From: Vineibacter terrae
Lineage (GTDB): Bacteria > Pseudomonadota > Alphaproteobacteria > Reyranellales > Reyranellaceae
NCBI RefSeq assembly: GCF_008039615.1
Contig: NZ_VDUZ01000026.1
Location: forward strand, 56,367 to 120,366
Direction: 5' to 3'
DNA length: 64,000 nucleotides
Below the pieces are notes generated by a model, which was not told the DNA's origin, made no database searches, and was given only the letters and a program-made list of their open reading frames with translations. Below, piece by piece: positions 9,545 to 17,953 of the stretch. Numbering within the stretch: the stretch's first letter is position 1; each line of letters starts with the position of its first letter. Both the position numbers and the translations under genes were made by a program.

Positions 9545-9931
9545 ATGTCGCGCCTCTCTTCCAGGCCCAAGTCGCCGCGTCCTTCGGAACCCGAGCTCAG
9601 CATCCGGATCGATCTGGATGAGGACGACGCACTGGGCCCCGGCAAGGTCCGGCTGCTGGAGCTGGTGCGCGACCTGGGGTCGATCTCCTCGGCCGGCCGC
9701 GCCATGGACATGTCCTATCGCCGCGCCTGGCTGCTGATCGACGAGCTGAACCGCACGTTCCGCAAGCCCCTCGTCGAGACCCAGAAGGGCGGCGGCGGCG
9801 GCGGCGGCGCGCAGCTCACGCCCTTCGGCAACGAGGTCGTCCGCCTCTACCGCGCCATCGGCGCCGACGCCACCCAGGCGACCATGGGCCATCTGCAGTC
9901 GCTGCAGCGCATGCGCACCCCGGGGCGTTGA
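9545..9931 (+). CDS. modE: ModE-type molybdate-responsive winged-helix regulator
   Basis: A 128-residue protein with the LysR-like winged-helix DNA-binding domain of ModE: LGPGKVRLLELVRDLGSISS, then SAGRAMDMSYRRAWLLIDEL and the wing ending GGGGAQLTPFGNEVV. There are no Mop domains, so like many short ModE proteins it is the DNA-binding part only. It may sense molybdate through another protein or not at all. The wing carries seven Gly in a row, encoded by a (GGC)n run, longer than the usual four or five. A GTG at 9539 is an alternative start, and neither has a clear ribosome site. It lies next to modABC, and two matching operators lie at 12633 and 13641. Confidence 0.85.
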   Translation: MSRLSSRPKSPRPSEPELSIRIDLDEDDALGPGKVRLLELVRDLGSISSAGRAMDMSYRRAWLLIDELNRTFRKPLVETQKGGGGGGGAQLTPFGNEVVRLYRAIGADATQATMGHLQSLQRMRTPGR

Positions 9932-9948
9932 CTGCCCCGTAGCAGCTC

Positions 9949-10015
9949 CTGTCATCCCGAGCGCAGCGAGGGATCTCCCGCGAATGGCGTACCATGCGTC
10001 TTTCGCAGGAGACAG
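9949..10015. repeat. Truncated palindromic repeat, family A
   Basis: It holds the left arm of the family-A element (CTGTCATCCCGAGCGCAGCG, then AGGGATCTCCCGCGAATGGC) and only the start of the right arm before a shortened GACAG end. Full copies lie at 12728, 17838, 46847 and 59689. It falls between the convergent ends of modE and modC. Confidence 0.8.
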
Positions 10016-10023
10016 TGAAGTAA

Positions 10024-11106
10024 TCAGCGGCGCTCGCCCTGCTCGAGCGCCACGCTCTTGATGATGGCGAAGATCGGCGTGTCTGGCGCCAGCTTCAGGG
10101 CGATCGCGGATTTGCGCGTGATCCGTGCCAGCAGGCGCTGGCCGCCGCAATCCAGCGTCGCATCGACCACGGTGCGGCTCTCCTCGGCCAGGTCCACGAT
10201 CCGCCCGGCAAGCACGTTCAGCGCGCTGATGCCGTCGGGGCGGGACTGCGACAGCATCACGTCGGACGCCCGGATGAAGACGCGCATCGTGCTGCCGATG
10301 CCGGCGGCCACGCGCGGCACGATAAGCTTCCCGGCCTGGGTCTGCAGCGTCGACAGCCCGAAGGTGGCATCCAGCGCCGCCACCCGTGCCTCCAGCAGGG
10401 TGCCGGCCTCGCCGGCACCGACGATCGGCACCATCTCGCTGCCGCTCAGCACGTCGGCCGGCGCCCCGACCGCCAGCACGCGGCCTTCCGACAGCAGCAC
10501 CACCGTGGTGGCCAGCCGGGTCACCTCCGCGATGGCGTGGCTGACATAGAGGACGGGGATGCCCATCTCGTCACGCAGGCGCTCGATATAGGGCAGGATC
10601 TCGGCCTTGCGCAGCTCGTCCAGCGAGGCCAGCGGCTCGTCCATCAGCAGCAGCCGCGGGTCGCTGAGCAGCGCGCGCCCGATCGCCACGCGCTGCTTCT
10701 CGCCGCCGGACAGCGACGCCGGACCGCGGGCCAGCAGGTGACCCAGGCCGAGCAGCTCGACGACCTGGTCGACGGCGATGCGCTTCTCGCGCACCGACGA
10801 GAACCAGCGGCCATAGAGCAGGTTGCGCCGCACGGACAGATGCGGGAACAGGCGGCCTTCCTGGAAGACATAGCCCACGCGCCGGCGGTGCTTGGGCACG
10901 AAGATGCGGTTGCGGGTATCGACCAGCGTCGCGCCGTCCACGGCGATCACGCCCTCGTCCGGCCGCGTCAGCCCGGCCACGAGATTGACGATCGACGTCT
11001 TGCCCGAGCCGGAGCGGCCGAACAGCGCCGTCAGCCGGCCCTCGCTCTGGAACCGCACATCGAGCGTGAAGGCCCCCAGACGGTGCCGCAGGTCGACCGT
11101 CAGCAT
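10024..11106 (-). CDS. modC: Molybdate ABC transporter ATP-binding protein
   Basis: A 360-residue ATPase that energises molybdate import. Walker A is GRSGSGKT at residues 30-37, the signature is SLSGGEKQRVAIGRAL, and Walker B is LLLMDEP. A C-terminal Mop (molybdate-binding) domain includes MRVFIRASDVMLSQSRPDGI, as expected for ModC. The start overlaps the modB stop by one base (TGATG), indicating translational coupling. The upstream gene order modA-modB-modC is the canonical one. Confidence 0.95.
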   Translation of the reverse strand: MLTVDLRHRLGAFTLDVRFQSEGRLTALFGRSGSGKTSIVNLVAGLTRPDEGVIAVDGATLVDTRNRIFVPKHRRRVGYVFQEGRLFPHLSVRRNLLYGRWFSSVREKRIAVDQVVELLGLGHLLARGPASLSGGEKQRVAIGRALLSDPRLLLMDEPLASLDELRKAEILPYIERLRDEMGIPVLYVSHAIAEVTRLATTVVLLSEGRVLAVGAPADVLSGSEMVPIVGAGEAGTLLEARVAALDATFGLSTLQTQAGKLIVPRVAAGIGSTMRVFIRASDVMLSQSRPDGISALNVLAGRIVDLAEESRTVVDATLDCGGQRLLARITRKSAIALKLAPDTPIFAIIKSVALEQGERR

Positions 11107-11801
11107 CACGTCGCCGCCAGCCGCCGCTCGGCCTGGCGTGCCATCAGCTCGGAGACCAGCAGCGCGCCCATCGACACCACCACGGAGATCAAGGTCAGCC
11201 GCAGCGCGCCGGCATCGCCGCCCGGCACCTGGGTAAAGGTGTATATTGCCGACGGCAGGGTCTGGGTCTCGCCCGGGATATTGGAGACGAATGTGATGGT
11301 GGCGCCGAACTCGCCCATCGCCTTGGCGAAGCTCAGGATCATGCCGGCGATGATGCCCGGCACCGCCAGCGGCAGGGTGATGGTGAGGAACACCCATGCC
11401 GGATGCGCGCCCAGGGTGCCGGCGGCCTGCTCCAGGCGCTGGTCGACAGCCTCGATCGACAGGCGCATGGCGCGCACCATCAGGGGAAAGCCCATCACCG
11501 CGCAGGCCAGCGCCGCCCCGGTCCAGCGAAAGGCGAAGACGATGTCGAACTGCTCGGCCAGAAAGGCGCCGATCGGCCCCTTGCGGCCGAACAGCAGCAG
11601 CAGCACGTAGCCGGTCACCACAGGCGGCAGGATCAGCGGCAGGTGCACGACGCCGTTGAGCAGCGTCTTGCCCCAGAAGCGGCCACGCGCCAACAGCAGC
11701 GCCACCAGCACGCCGAATGGCAGGCTGGCGGCGGTGGCCCACAGCGCGACCCTGAGGCTGAGACGAACGGCGGTGAGCTCTTCCTCGGTCAGTCCCAGCA
11801 C
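11106..11801 (-). CDS. modB: Molybdate ABC transporter permease
   Basis: A 231-residue inner-membrane permease with about five or six hydrophobic segments and the EAA-type coupling loop EQAAGTLGAHPAWVFLTITL. AMGEFGATI is diagnostic for ModB/CysT-type permeases. The start is GTG at 11801, with AGGGA overlapping the end of modA, only seven bases from the modA stop. It would form the channel with ModC. Confidence 0.95.
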   Translation of the reverse strand: MLGLTEEELTAVRLSLRVALWATAASLPFGVLVALLLARGRFWGKTLLNGVVHLPLILPPVVTGYVLLLLFGRKGPIGAFLAEQFDIVFAFRWTGAALACAVMGFPLMVRAMRLSIEAVDQRLEQAAGTLGAHPAWVFLTITLPLAVPGIIAGMILSFAKAMGEFGATITFVSNIPGETQTLPSAIYTFTQVPGGDAGALRLTLISVVVSMGALLVSELMARQAERRLAAT

Positions 11802-11808
11802 GGATTCC

Positions 11809-12609
11809 CTACTTCGTCAGGACCGTGAAGCCCTGCTTCTCGAACAGCGGCCGCGCCGCCGCCGACCTCAGGTAGGTGACGAACGCCGCGGCATCCGGAT
11901 TGGTCGAACTGGCGACCAGGGCGACAGGATACACGATAGCCGGATGCGTGTTCTCGGGAAAAGCCCCGACGATGCGGACGTTGGGATCGGCAGCGGCATC
12001 GGTCTGGTAGACGATGCCCAGTGGCGCCTCGCCGCGCGACACCAGCAGCAGGGCGGCGCGCACGTTTTCCGCCTGGGCGATGCGATCCTGCACCGACGAC
12101 CAGACACCCAGCGCCTCCAGCGACGCCCTGCCGTACTTGCCGGCCGGCACCGAATCGACATTGGCCATCGCCAGGCGGCCGTCGCCCAGCAGCGTCTTGA
12201 GCACGAAGCCCGGCTCGATCTTGGCATGCACCTTGGAGTCCCTGCCCGCGACCAGCACGATGCGGTTGCCCAGCAGGTTGGCCCGGCTGTCCGGCTTGAT
12301 CAGCTTGCGCTGCGCGACATAGTCCATCCAGTCGAGGTCGGCCGAGATGAAGACATCGGCCGGCGCCGCGGCCTCGATCTGCTTGGCCAGCGCCGAGCTG
12401 GCGGCATAGGAGATCTTGGTCTGCTTGCCGGTCTCCTTGCTCCACTGGCCGGCGATCTCGTCGAGCGCGTTCTTCAGGCTGGCGGCGGCGAAGACCACCA
12501 CCGGCTGCTGCTGCGCTGCCGCCGGACGGACGGCCAGGGGCAGCACGGCCGCGACAGCGGCCAGGGTGGCGGCCAGGCCGCGCAACAGATCCCGCTTGCG
12601 CCACATCAT
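11809..12609 (-). CDS. modA: Periplasmic molybdate-binding protein
   Basis: A 266-residue substrate-binding protein with a signal peptide ending AAA before QQQPVVVFAAASLKNALDEI. The motif FAAASLKNAL supplies the oxyanion-binding Ser, and YAASSALAKQIEAAAPADVF and the conserved SRGEAPLGIVYQTDA segment complete the ModA pattern. GAGGAG lies eight bases before the first of two adjacent ATG codons. It is first in modABC, behind a promoter that overlaps a ModE-type operator. Confidence 0.95.
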   Translation of the reverse strand: MMWRKRDLLRGLAATLAAVAAVLPLAVRPAAAQQQPVVVFAAASLKNALDEIAGQWSKETGKQTKISYAASSALAKQIEAAAPADVFISADLDWMDYVAQRKLIKPDSRANLLGNRIVLVAGRDSKVHAKIEPGFVLKTLLGDGRLAMANVDSVPAGKYGRASLEALGVWSSVQDRIAQAENVRAALLLVSRGEAPLGIVYQTDAAADPNVRIVGAFPENTHPAIVYPVALVASSTNPDAAAFVTYLRSAAARPLFEKQGFTVLTK

Positions 12610-12632
12610 TATTGCTTCTCCTCACCCCACGG

Positions 12633-12660
12633 ATCGCTATGCCCGGCCGACTATATCGCT
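12633..12660. promoter_or_regulatory. Candidate ModE operator of modABC
   Basis: The dyad ATCGCTATGCC-N6-ACTATATCGCT matches the ModE consensus as I recall it (ATCGCTATATA-N6-TATATAACGAT) at 8 of 11 left-half and 7 of 11 right-half positions with the same six-base spacer. It overlaps the proposed -10 box of the modA promoter, the right place for repression by ModE when molybdate is plentiful. Confidence 0.65.
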
Positions 12661-12677
12661 TCGCGCCGGTCGGCCAA
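12650..12677 (-). promoter_or_regulatory. Probable sigma-70 promoter of modABC
   Basis: On the minus strand, TTGGCC (-35) and TATAGT (-10) are separated by 16 bases. Transcription would start about 33 bases before modA. An additional imperfect dyad, CGGTAT-N10-ATACGG, lies just upstream at 12679-12700. Confidence 0.5.
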
Positions 12678-12727
12678 GCGGTATATTCACCCGAATACGG
12701 CGAGGGCCTGCGCCCGGAAAGCCAGGA

Positions 12728-12818
12728 CTGTCATCCCGAGCGTCAGCGAGGGATCTCCCGCGAATAGCGCACCGTGCGTCTTTCGCAGGGGATCCCTCGC
12801 TGACGCTCGGGATGACAG
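12728..12818. repeat. Palindromic repeat, family A
   Basis: Two long arms, CTGTCATCCCGAGCGTCAGC onward and its inverse ending GCTCGGGATGACAG, flank a central GCACCGTGCGTCTTTCGCAG segment. The whole 91-base unit can fold into one long hairpin. It lies between modA and the NIPSNAP gene on the minus strand and may act as a terminator. Confidence 0.9.
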
Positions 12819-12834
12819 TAAAGAAGGGCCACTC

Positions 12835-13470
12835 TCACTTCATCGGCGAGTACGACGTCGGGATCAGCAGCACCGACTGCATCTCGACCAGCTGAGGGCT
12901 CGACTTGCCGATGAACTCCTGCCAGCCGGGATCCTTGCCGACGGCCGCGCGTGCCGCCATGCGCGCATTGAGGTCGGTGTAGGCCCACAGATGCACGGCC
13001 TCGTTGGGCTGCGGGAACTCGCCATACCACAGGCCGACCAGGGGCGAATATTTCTCGCGCACCGGCAGGTAGGACTTGATCAGCTCGGCCCAGGGCTGCG
13101 CCATGCCCACCTGGGTGCGATAGATGCGGACCTCGTAGAGATGCGCGCCGCCGCCCGGCAGCCTGGGATCGACCACCGCGTTGAGCAGCCGCAGGTCCTG
13201 GCGCTGCAGCAGCGGCCGGATGGCCGGCACGTAGGCCTTCGTCCATTGCTCGTTCTTCTGCAGCTCGGCACGCAGGCGGGCGCGCTCGTCGGCGCTGGGG
13301 TAGCTCCACAGATGCCATATCTGGTTGAGCTGGCCGAACTCGGATGTCCAGTAGCCATGGTTGAGGCCGTAGTTGTCGCCGCGCGCCGGCCGTCCCACCT
13401 TTTCGGCCAGCTCCAGGTATTTCGGCATCGTGCCCGGGTGCAGCGTGTAGGTCCGAAGCTCGTAGATCAT
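12835..13470 (-). CDS. NIPSNAP family protein
   Basis: A 211-residue protein made of two NIPSNAP (dimeric alpha/beta-barrel) repeats: MIYELRTYTLHPGTMPKYLE with LNQIWHLWSYPSADERARLR, and HLYEVRIYRTQVGMAQPWAE with EAVHLWAYTDLNARMAAR. The function of bacterial NIPSNAPs is not well defined. Many lie near catabolic or transport genes. GAGGGA precedes the ATG. It is a monocistronic minus-strand gene between a family-A repeat and the second transporter's promoter region. Confidence 0.9.
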   Translation of the reverse strand: MIYELRTYTLHPGTMPKYLELAEKVGRPARGDNYGLNHGYWTSEFGQLNQIWHLWSYPSADERARLRAELQKNEQWTKAYVPAIRPLLQRQDLRLLNAVVDPRLPGGGAHLYEVRIYRTQVGMAQPWAELIKSYLPVREKYSPLVGLWYGEFPQPNEAVHLWAYTDLNARMAARAAVGKDPGWQEFIGKSSPQLVEMQSVLLIPTSYSPMK

Positions 13471-13640
13471 TGTGAGTCCCTCGCCCGCGGCGTTGGATCA
13501 TAACCGCCGGCCCAAGCCGCCGCGCAGCCGGCGTGCTACGTTAGGCCGGCCAACTGGGAGCGCGCCAGGGGCAGGCCAGCACGCATAGCCCCGTCGTCCT
13601 CGCTGCGCTCGGGATGGCAGCGATGGTCGGCGCATTTGCG

Positions 13641-13668
13641 CTCGCTATGTCGTATCCGATATAACGCC
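13641..13668. promoter_or_regulatory. Candidate ModE operator of the second importer
   Basis: The dyad CTCGCTATGTC-N6-GATATAACGCC matches the recalled ModE consensus at 8 of 11 positions in each half with the standard six-base spacer. It lies 26 bases before the start of the binding-protein gene at 13694. Together with the site at 12633, it suggests ModE controls both importers. Confidence 0.7.
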
Positions 13669-13693
13669 GAGAGGTGCATCCGCAGGATCGGCG

Positions 13694-14770
13694 ATGTCGA
13701 CAGATTTCGATCGGCGCCCATGGCGATGGTTTCGCCTCGCACCGCTGCTTGCGTCGCTCTGCCTGCTGGCAGCCGCGACGCTGGACGCCGCGGCCCAGAG
13801 ACGTGCGGTCACCGACGGCGCCGGGCGCACGGTCGAGGTGCCGGCACGCATCACGCGGGTTCTTGCGGCCGGGCCGCCGGCCTCGGTGCTGCTCTACACG
13901 CTGGCACCCGATCTGATGGCGGGCTGGGTCCACGCGCCGTCGCCCGAGGAGAAGGCCTATCTTGCGGCGCCCTATCGCGACATGCCAGCGCATGGACGCC
14001 TGACGGGACGCGGCAACACGGCCAGCATCGAAGCCATCCTGGCGCAGAAGCCCGACCTCATCCTCGACGTCGGCGGCACCGATGCCACCTATGTCTCGCT
14101 CGCCGATCGGGTGCAGCAGCAGACCGGCATCCCCTACCTTCTGCTCGACGGGTTGTTCGCCAGGACGGCCACGACCTATCGCACGCTCGGCAGGATCCTC
14201 GGCCGCGAGGACCGTGCCGAGACCCTCGCCCGCTACGCCGAGACCACGATGCAGGACATGCGCCGCCGCATCGACGCGGTCCCAGCCGCACGGCATCCCG
14301 GCGTCTACTACGGCCGCGGCCCGCGCGGGCTCGAGACCGGCCTGGCCGGCTCGATCAACATGGAGGTGCTGGAGGCGATCGGCGCCCGCAACGTCGCCGC
14401 GGCCGCCGGTCGGGGCGGCCTGACGACGGTGTCCCCGGAGCAGATCCTGGCCTGGAACCCCGACGTCATCCTGGCGCTCGAGCCGCAGTTCTATCGCGAC
14501 GTGGCACAGAACCCGCTGTGGTCCGGGATCAAGGCCGTGCGCGATCGCCGGATCTACCGCGTGCCGTCCCTGCCCTATGGCTGGTTCGACTCGCCGCCGG
14601 GCGTGAACCGGTTGATCGCCATCCAGTGGCTTGCCGCCGTGCTCTACCCCGAGATCGGCGCCCCGTCGCTGCGTCCGGCGACGCGCGCCTTCTATGATCA
14701 GTTCTACCACGTGCAGCTCACCGACGATCTGCTCGACGCGCTGCTGCGCGATGCCACGCCGCCGCCATGA
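13694..14770 (+). CDS. FecB/BtuF-type ABC substrate-binding protein, possibly for molybdate or tungstate
   Basis: A 358-residue periplasmic protein of the siderophore/B12-type binding-protein class (PBP class III). Residues 1-35 contain an Arg-rich start and a hydrophobic signal segment ending DAAAQ. The domain pattern AGPPASVLLYTLAPDLMAGW, then SIEAILAQKPDLILDVGGTD, then PYGWFDSPPGVNRLIAIQWL fits this class. The last motif is shared with MolA-like oxyanion binders and haem or iron proteins. The ModE-like operator upstream and the neighbouring modABC favour molybdate or tungstate over iron, but this is inference. The stop overlaps the permease start (ATGA). Confidence 0.8.
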   Translation: MSTDFDRRPWRWFRLAPLLASLCLLAAATLDAAAQRRAVTDGAGRTVEVPARITRVLAAGPPASVLLYTLAPDLMAGWVHAPSPEEKAYLAAPYRDMPAHGRLTGRGNTASIEAILAQKPDLILDVGGTDATYVSLADRVQQQTGIPYLLLDGLFARTATTYRTLGRILGREDRAETLARYAETTMQDMRRRIDAVPAARHPGVYYGRGPRGLETGLAGSINMEVLEAIGARNVAAAAGRGGLTTVSPEQILAWNPDVILALEPQFYRDVAQNPLWSGIKAVRDRRIYRVPSLPYGWFDSPPGVNRLIAIQWLAAVLYPEIGAPSLRPATRAFYDQFYHVQLTDDLLDALLRDATPPP

Positions 14771-15819
14771 CGACGGATGACAGGATCGCACCGCAGATCG
14801 CAGCCCCGACGCTGAGGGCACGCGCCGGGCTATGGCTGGCGCTGCTGGCTCTCGTCGCCGTCGTCATCCTGTCCTTCGGCATCGGCAAGTATCCGGTCTC
14901 GCCCGGCGATTTCGTCGCCGCCGTCCTCGCGCGCATCACTGGCCAGCCGCAGGCCGTCGACCCGACATTGCAGACCGTGCTGTGGCAGGTGCGCCTGCCG
15001 CGCGTGCTGGCCGGCCTCGCGGTCGGCGCGGCGCTGGCGGCGGCCGGCGCCACCTACCAGGGTCTGTTCCGCAATCCCCTGGTCTCGCCCGATATCCTGG
15101 GCGTCTCGTCGGGCGCCAGCCTCGGGGCGGTGCTCGGCATCTTCCTGTCGCTGCCGGTGGTCGCCATCCAGCTCATGGCCTTCGCCGGCGGCCTGATGGC
15201 GGTCGCGCTGGTCTACGCCGTGGGCGCATCGATCCAGACACGCGATCCGGTCCTGGTGCTGGTCCTGGCCGGTGTCGCGGTCGGCGCCCTGCTGGCCGCC
15301 TGCGTCTCGCTCCTGAAGGTGCTGGCCGATCCCTACAACCAGCTCCCGGCCATCACCTACTGGCTGCTGGGAAGCCTGGCGGCGGTGACACGCGATGATC
15401 TGCTCTCGGTCATGCCGGCGCTGCTCATCGGCTTCGTGCCGCTGATCCTGCTGCGCTGGCGCATGAACCTGATGTCGCTGGGTGACGAGGAGGCGCGCGC
15501 GCTGGGCATCGACACGACACGGCTGCGCTGCGTCTTCATCGCCGCCGCCACCCTGATCACCGCCGCCGCCGTGGCGATCGCCGGCGTGATCGGCTGGATC
15601 GGCCTGCTGATCCCGCATATCGCCCGCATGCTCGTGGGCCCGGATTTCGGGCGCCTGCTGCTGGCCTCGATCATGCTGGGCGGCGGCTACCTCGTGGGCG
15701 TCGATGCGCTGGCCCGCAGCATCGCCATGACCGAAACGCCGCTGGGCATCCTGACCGCGGCCCTGGGCGCGCCCTTCTTCCTCTACCTGCTGGCCACGAC
15801 GCGGCGGGGCTGGCAATGA
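14767..15819 (+). CDS. FecCD-type ABC transporter permease
   Basis: A 350-residue permease with about ten membrane segments and the FecCD motifs RLPRVLAGLAVGAALAAAGA, YQGLFRNPLVSPDILGVSSG and GVIGWIGLLIPHIARMLVGP. It should form the channel dimer for the binding protein encoded upstream. ATGA overlaps at both ends couple it to its neighbours. Known relatives transport ferric siderophores, haem, cobalamin or (MolB) molybdate and tungstate. The sequence alone does not choose among them. Confidence 0.93.
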   Translation: MTTDDRIAPQIAAPTLRARAGLWLALLALVAVVILSFGIGKYPVSPGDFVAAVLARITGQPQAVDPTLQTVLWQVRLPRVLAGLAVGAALAAAGATYQGLFRNPLVSPDILGVSSGASLGAVLGIFLSLPVVAIQLMAFAGGLMAVALVYAVGASIQTRDPVLVLVLAGVAVGALLAACVSLLKVLADPYNQLPAITYWLLGSLAAVTRDDLLSVMPALLIGFVPLILLRWRMNLMSLGDEEARALGIDTTRLRCVFIAAATLITAAAVAIAGVIGWIGLLIPHIARMLVGPDFGRLLLASIMLGGGYLVGVDALARSIAMTETPLGILTAALGAPFFLYLLATTRRGWQ

Positions 15820-16613
15820 CGCTCGCCGTCGCCAATCTTGCCTTCGGCTATCGCGGCGCACCGATCGGACACGGCGTGAGCTGGTCGATCGGCGCCGGCG
15901 AGGTGCTGTGCCTGCTGGGCCCCAACGGCAGCGGCAAGACGACGCTGCTGAAGACGCTGCTGGGGCTGATCCCCGCCCAGGGCGGCAGCATCACCCTCGA
16001 CGGCCGCGACCTGGCGCGCCACTCGCGAACCGAGCTCGCCCGCCGGATCGGCTACGTGCCGCAGGCGCACACGGCGTTCTTGCCGTTCACGGTGAGCGAG
16101 GTGGTGCTGATGGGCCGCGCCGCGCGGGTCGGGCTGTTCTCGGCCCCCTCGGCGCACGACCGCGAGGCGGCCCAGCGCGCGCTCGAGGCGCTGGGCATCG
16201 CGCACCTGGCGCACCGCACCTACACCACGATCAGCGGCGGCGAGCGGCAGATGACGCTCATCGCCCGGGCGCTGGCCCAGGAGCCGCAGATCCTGGTCAT
16301 GGACGAGCCCACGGCCAGCCTCGATTTCGGCAACCAGACCCAGGTCATCGGCCGGGTCGCGGCCCTGGCCGCCGGCGGGCTGGCCATCGTGCTGTCGACG
16401 CACGACCCGGACCATGCCTTCGCCTGCGCCGACCAGGTCGCCCTGCTGCGCGGCGGACAATTGATCGCGCTGGGCCCGCCACAAGAGACGTTGACCGCCA
16501 CGATGCTCAAACGCTTGTACGGCATCGACGTGACGGTGACGTATGTTGGCGAAATCGGCCGCTATGTCTGCACGCCATCTTTTTTTCTTCGTCGAGCACT
16601 TCGAGGTCAGTGA
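15816..16613 (+). CDS. FecE/BtuD-type ABC transporter ATP-binding protein
   Basis: A 265-residue ATPase completing the importer. Walker A is GPNGSGKTT, the Q-loop lies in YVPQAH, the signature is ISGGERQ and Walker B is ILVMDEP, followed by the H-loop in LSTHDPDHA. The start overlaps the permease stop (ATGA). The C-terminal tail PSFFLRRALRGQ runs slightly beyond the conserved fold. No further transporter gene follows. Confidence 0.93.
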   Translation: MTLAVANLAFGYRGAPIGHGVSWSIGAGEVLCLLGPNGSGKTTLLKTLLGLIPAQGGSITLDGRDLARHSRTELARRIGYVPQAHTAFLPFTVSEVVLMGRAARVGLFSAPSAHDREAAQRALEALGIAHLAHRTYTTISGGERQMTLIARALAQEPQILVMDEPTASLDFGNQTQVIGRVAALAAGGLAIVLSTHDPDHAFACADQVALLRGGQLIALGPPQETLTATMLKRLYGIDVTVTYVGEIGRYVCTPSFFLRRALRGQ

Positions 16614-16681
16614 TCCATAGCCTTCTTTGGCCGCGCGCTCCGTTCTATGCTGGCCAAGGTTGACCGACACTAGGAGGCGGC

Positions 16682-17815
16682 ATGCGGACGTCCCGGAGAG
16701 AGAACCATCGCGAGGCGGTGGCCGGCCGCGCCAACGTCGCCGACACGCCGGCGCTTGACGCCTACTACGATGCCCTGGAGCGCAAGGAGATGGGCGCGCT
16801 CTGGACCGTGGCCAACAAGATCGAGCCCTGGCAGCCGCGGCCGCAGTCGGTGCCGACGATCTGGCGCTGGGCCGACGTGCGCCCCGCCATCCTGCAGGCG
16901 CCCGACCTTGTCAGTCCCGAGGACGCCGGACGCCGCGTGATCATGCTGGTCAATCCCGGGCGGCGCGAGGTCTCGGCCGCGGTGGGGCTGCTCTACAGCG
17001 GCATCCAGATCATGAAGGCGGGCGAAGCAGCCACTGCCCACCGGCACATGGCCAGCGCCCTGCGCTTCATCATGGAAGGCCAGGGTGCCTACACCATCGT
17101 CGACGGCGAGCGCATGACCCTGGGCGTCAACGACTTCGTGCTGACGCCCAACGGCACCTGGCACGAGCACGGGGTCGATGCGTCCGGCACCACCTGCATC
17201 TGGCAGGATGGCCTCGACATCCCGCTGATGAACGCGCTCGACGCCAATTTCTACACCGTGCATCCCGATCTGCGGCAGCGCACCAACCAGCCGACCGACT
17301 CCTCGGTCCGCCTGCACGGCGCCGGCTTCGTGCAGCCGGCCTGGCTGCGCCAGGCCTGGACGAAGCCCTACTCGCCGCTGCTGAAGTTCGACTGGGCGCC
17401 AACCTACGAGGCGCTGACTCGCGCGGCGCAGGTCTCCGACGGGTCGCCCTATGACGGCATCATCATGGAGTACGTCAACCCGCTCACCGGCGGACCGGTG
17501 ATGCCGACAATCGGCGCCTCCATGCAGCTGCTGCGCCCCGGCGAGCACACCAAGGCGCATCGCCATACCGGCTCCTTCGTCTATCACGTCGCCAAGGGGC
17601 GCGGCTTCAGCGTCATCGACGGGCGGCGCTTCGACTGGCAGGAGCGCGACATCTTCGTGGTCCCGTCCTGGTCGGTGCACGAGCACGCCAATCTCGACGA
17701 CCGAGTCGACGCCTGCCTGTTCACGTTCAACGATCTGCCGGTGATGCAGGCGCTGGCCACCTATGCCGAGCAGCCCTGCCCCGACAACGGTGGGCACCAG
17801 ATGGTGGTCGCGTAG
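16682..17815 (+). CDS. Gentisate 1,2-dioxygenase-like bicupin
   Basis: A 377-residue bicupin. The N-terminal cupin carries the Fe(II) ligands H120, H122 (AHRHMASALRFIMEG) and H161 (TWHEHG). The C-terminal cupin repeats the AHRH motif (KAHRHTGSFVYHVAKG) and SWSVHEHAN. This is the arrangement of gentisate 1,2-dioxygenase, which opens gentisate to maleylpyruvate, or of the related hydroxynaphthoate dioxygenases. AGGAGG precedes the ATG. No maleylpyruvate isomerase or hydrolase gene lies beside it, but the GST at 3171 and hydrolase-type genes elsewhere could contribute. The assignment is by family only. Confidence 0.85.
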   Translation: MRTSRRENHREAVAGRANVADTPALDAYYDALERKEMGALWTVANKIEPWQPRPQSVPTIWRWADVRPAILQAPDLVSPEDAGRRVIMLVNPGRREVSAAVGLLYSGIQIMKAGEAATAHRHMASALRFIMEGQGAYTIVDGERMTLGVNDFVLTPNGTWHEHGVDASGTTCIWQDGLDIPLMNALDANFYTVHPDLRQRTNQPTDSSVRLHGAGFVQPAWLRQAWTKPYSPLLKFDWAPTYEALTRAAQVSDGSPYDGIIMEYVNPLTGGPVMPTIGASMQLLRPGEHTKAHRHTGSFVYHVAKGRGFSVIDGRRFDWQERDIFVVPSWSVHEHANLDDRVDACLFTFNDLPVMQALATYAEQPCPDNGGHQMVVA

Positions 17816-17837
17816 ACCAGCGGCTATCGGTAAATGA

Positions 17838-17926
17838 CTGTCATCCCGAGCGCAGCGAGGGATCTCCCGCGAATGGCGCACCGTGCGTCTTTCACGGGAG
17901 ATCCCTCGCTGCGCTCGGGATGACAG
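17838..17926. repeat. Palindromic repeat, family A
   Basis: An 89-base near-perfect palindrome of the same sequence as the element at 12728. It lies between the convergent ends of the gentisate dioxygenase and 2-oxoglutarate oxygenase genes. Confidence 0.9.
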
Positions 17927-17953
17927 GTGGTTAGCGACCCGTGATTGCTGGTA

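Noticed and set aside
10024..11742. A 572-residue frame joining modC to upstream sequence
   Set aside because: The N-terminal 212 residues are the wrong frame of modB. The true modC start is the TGATG overlap at 11106.
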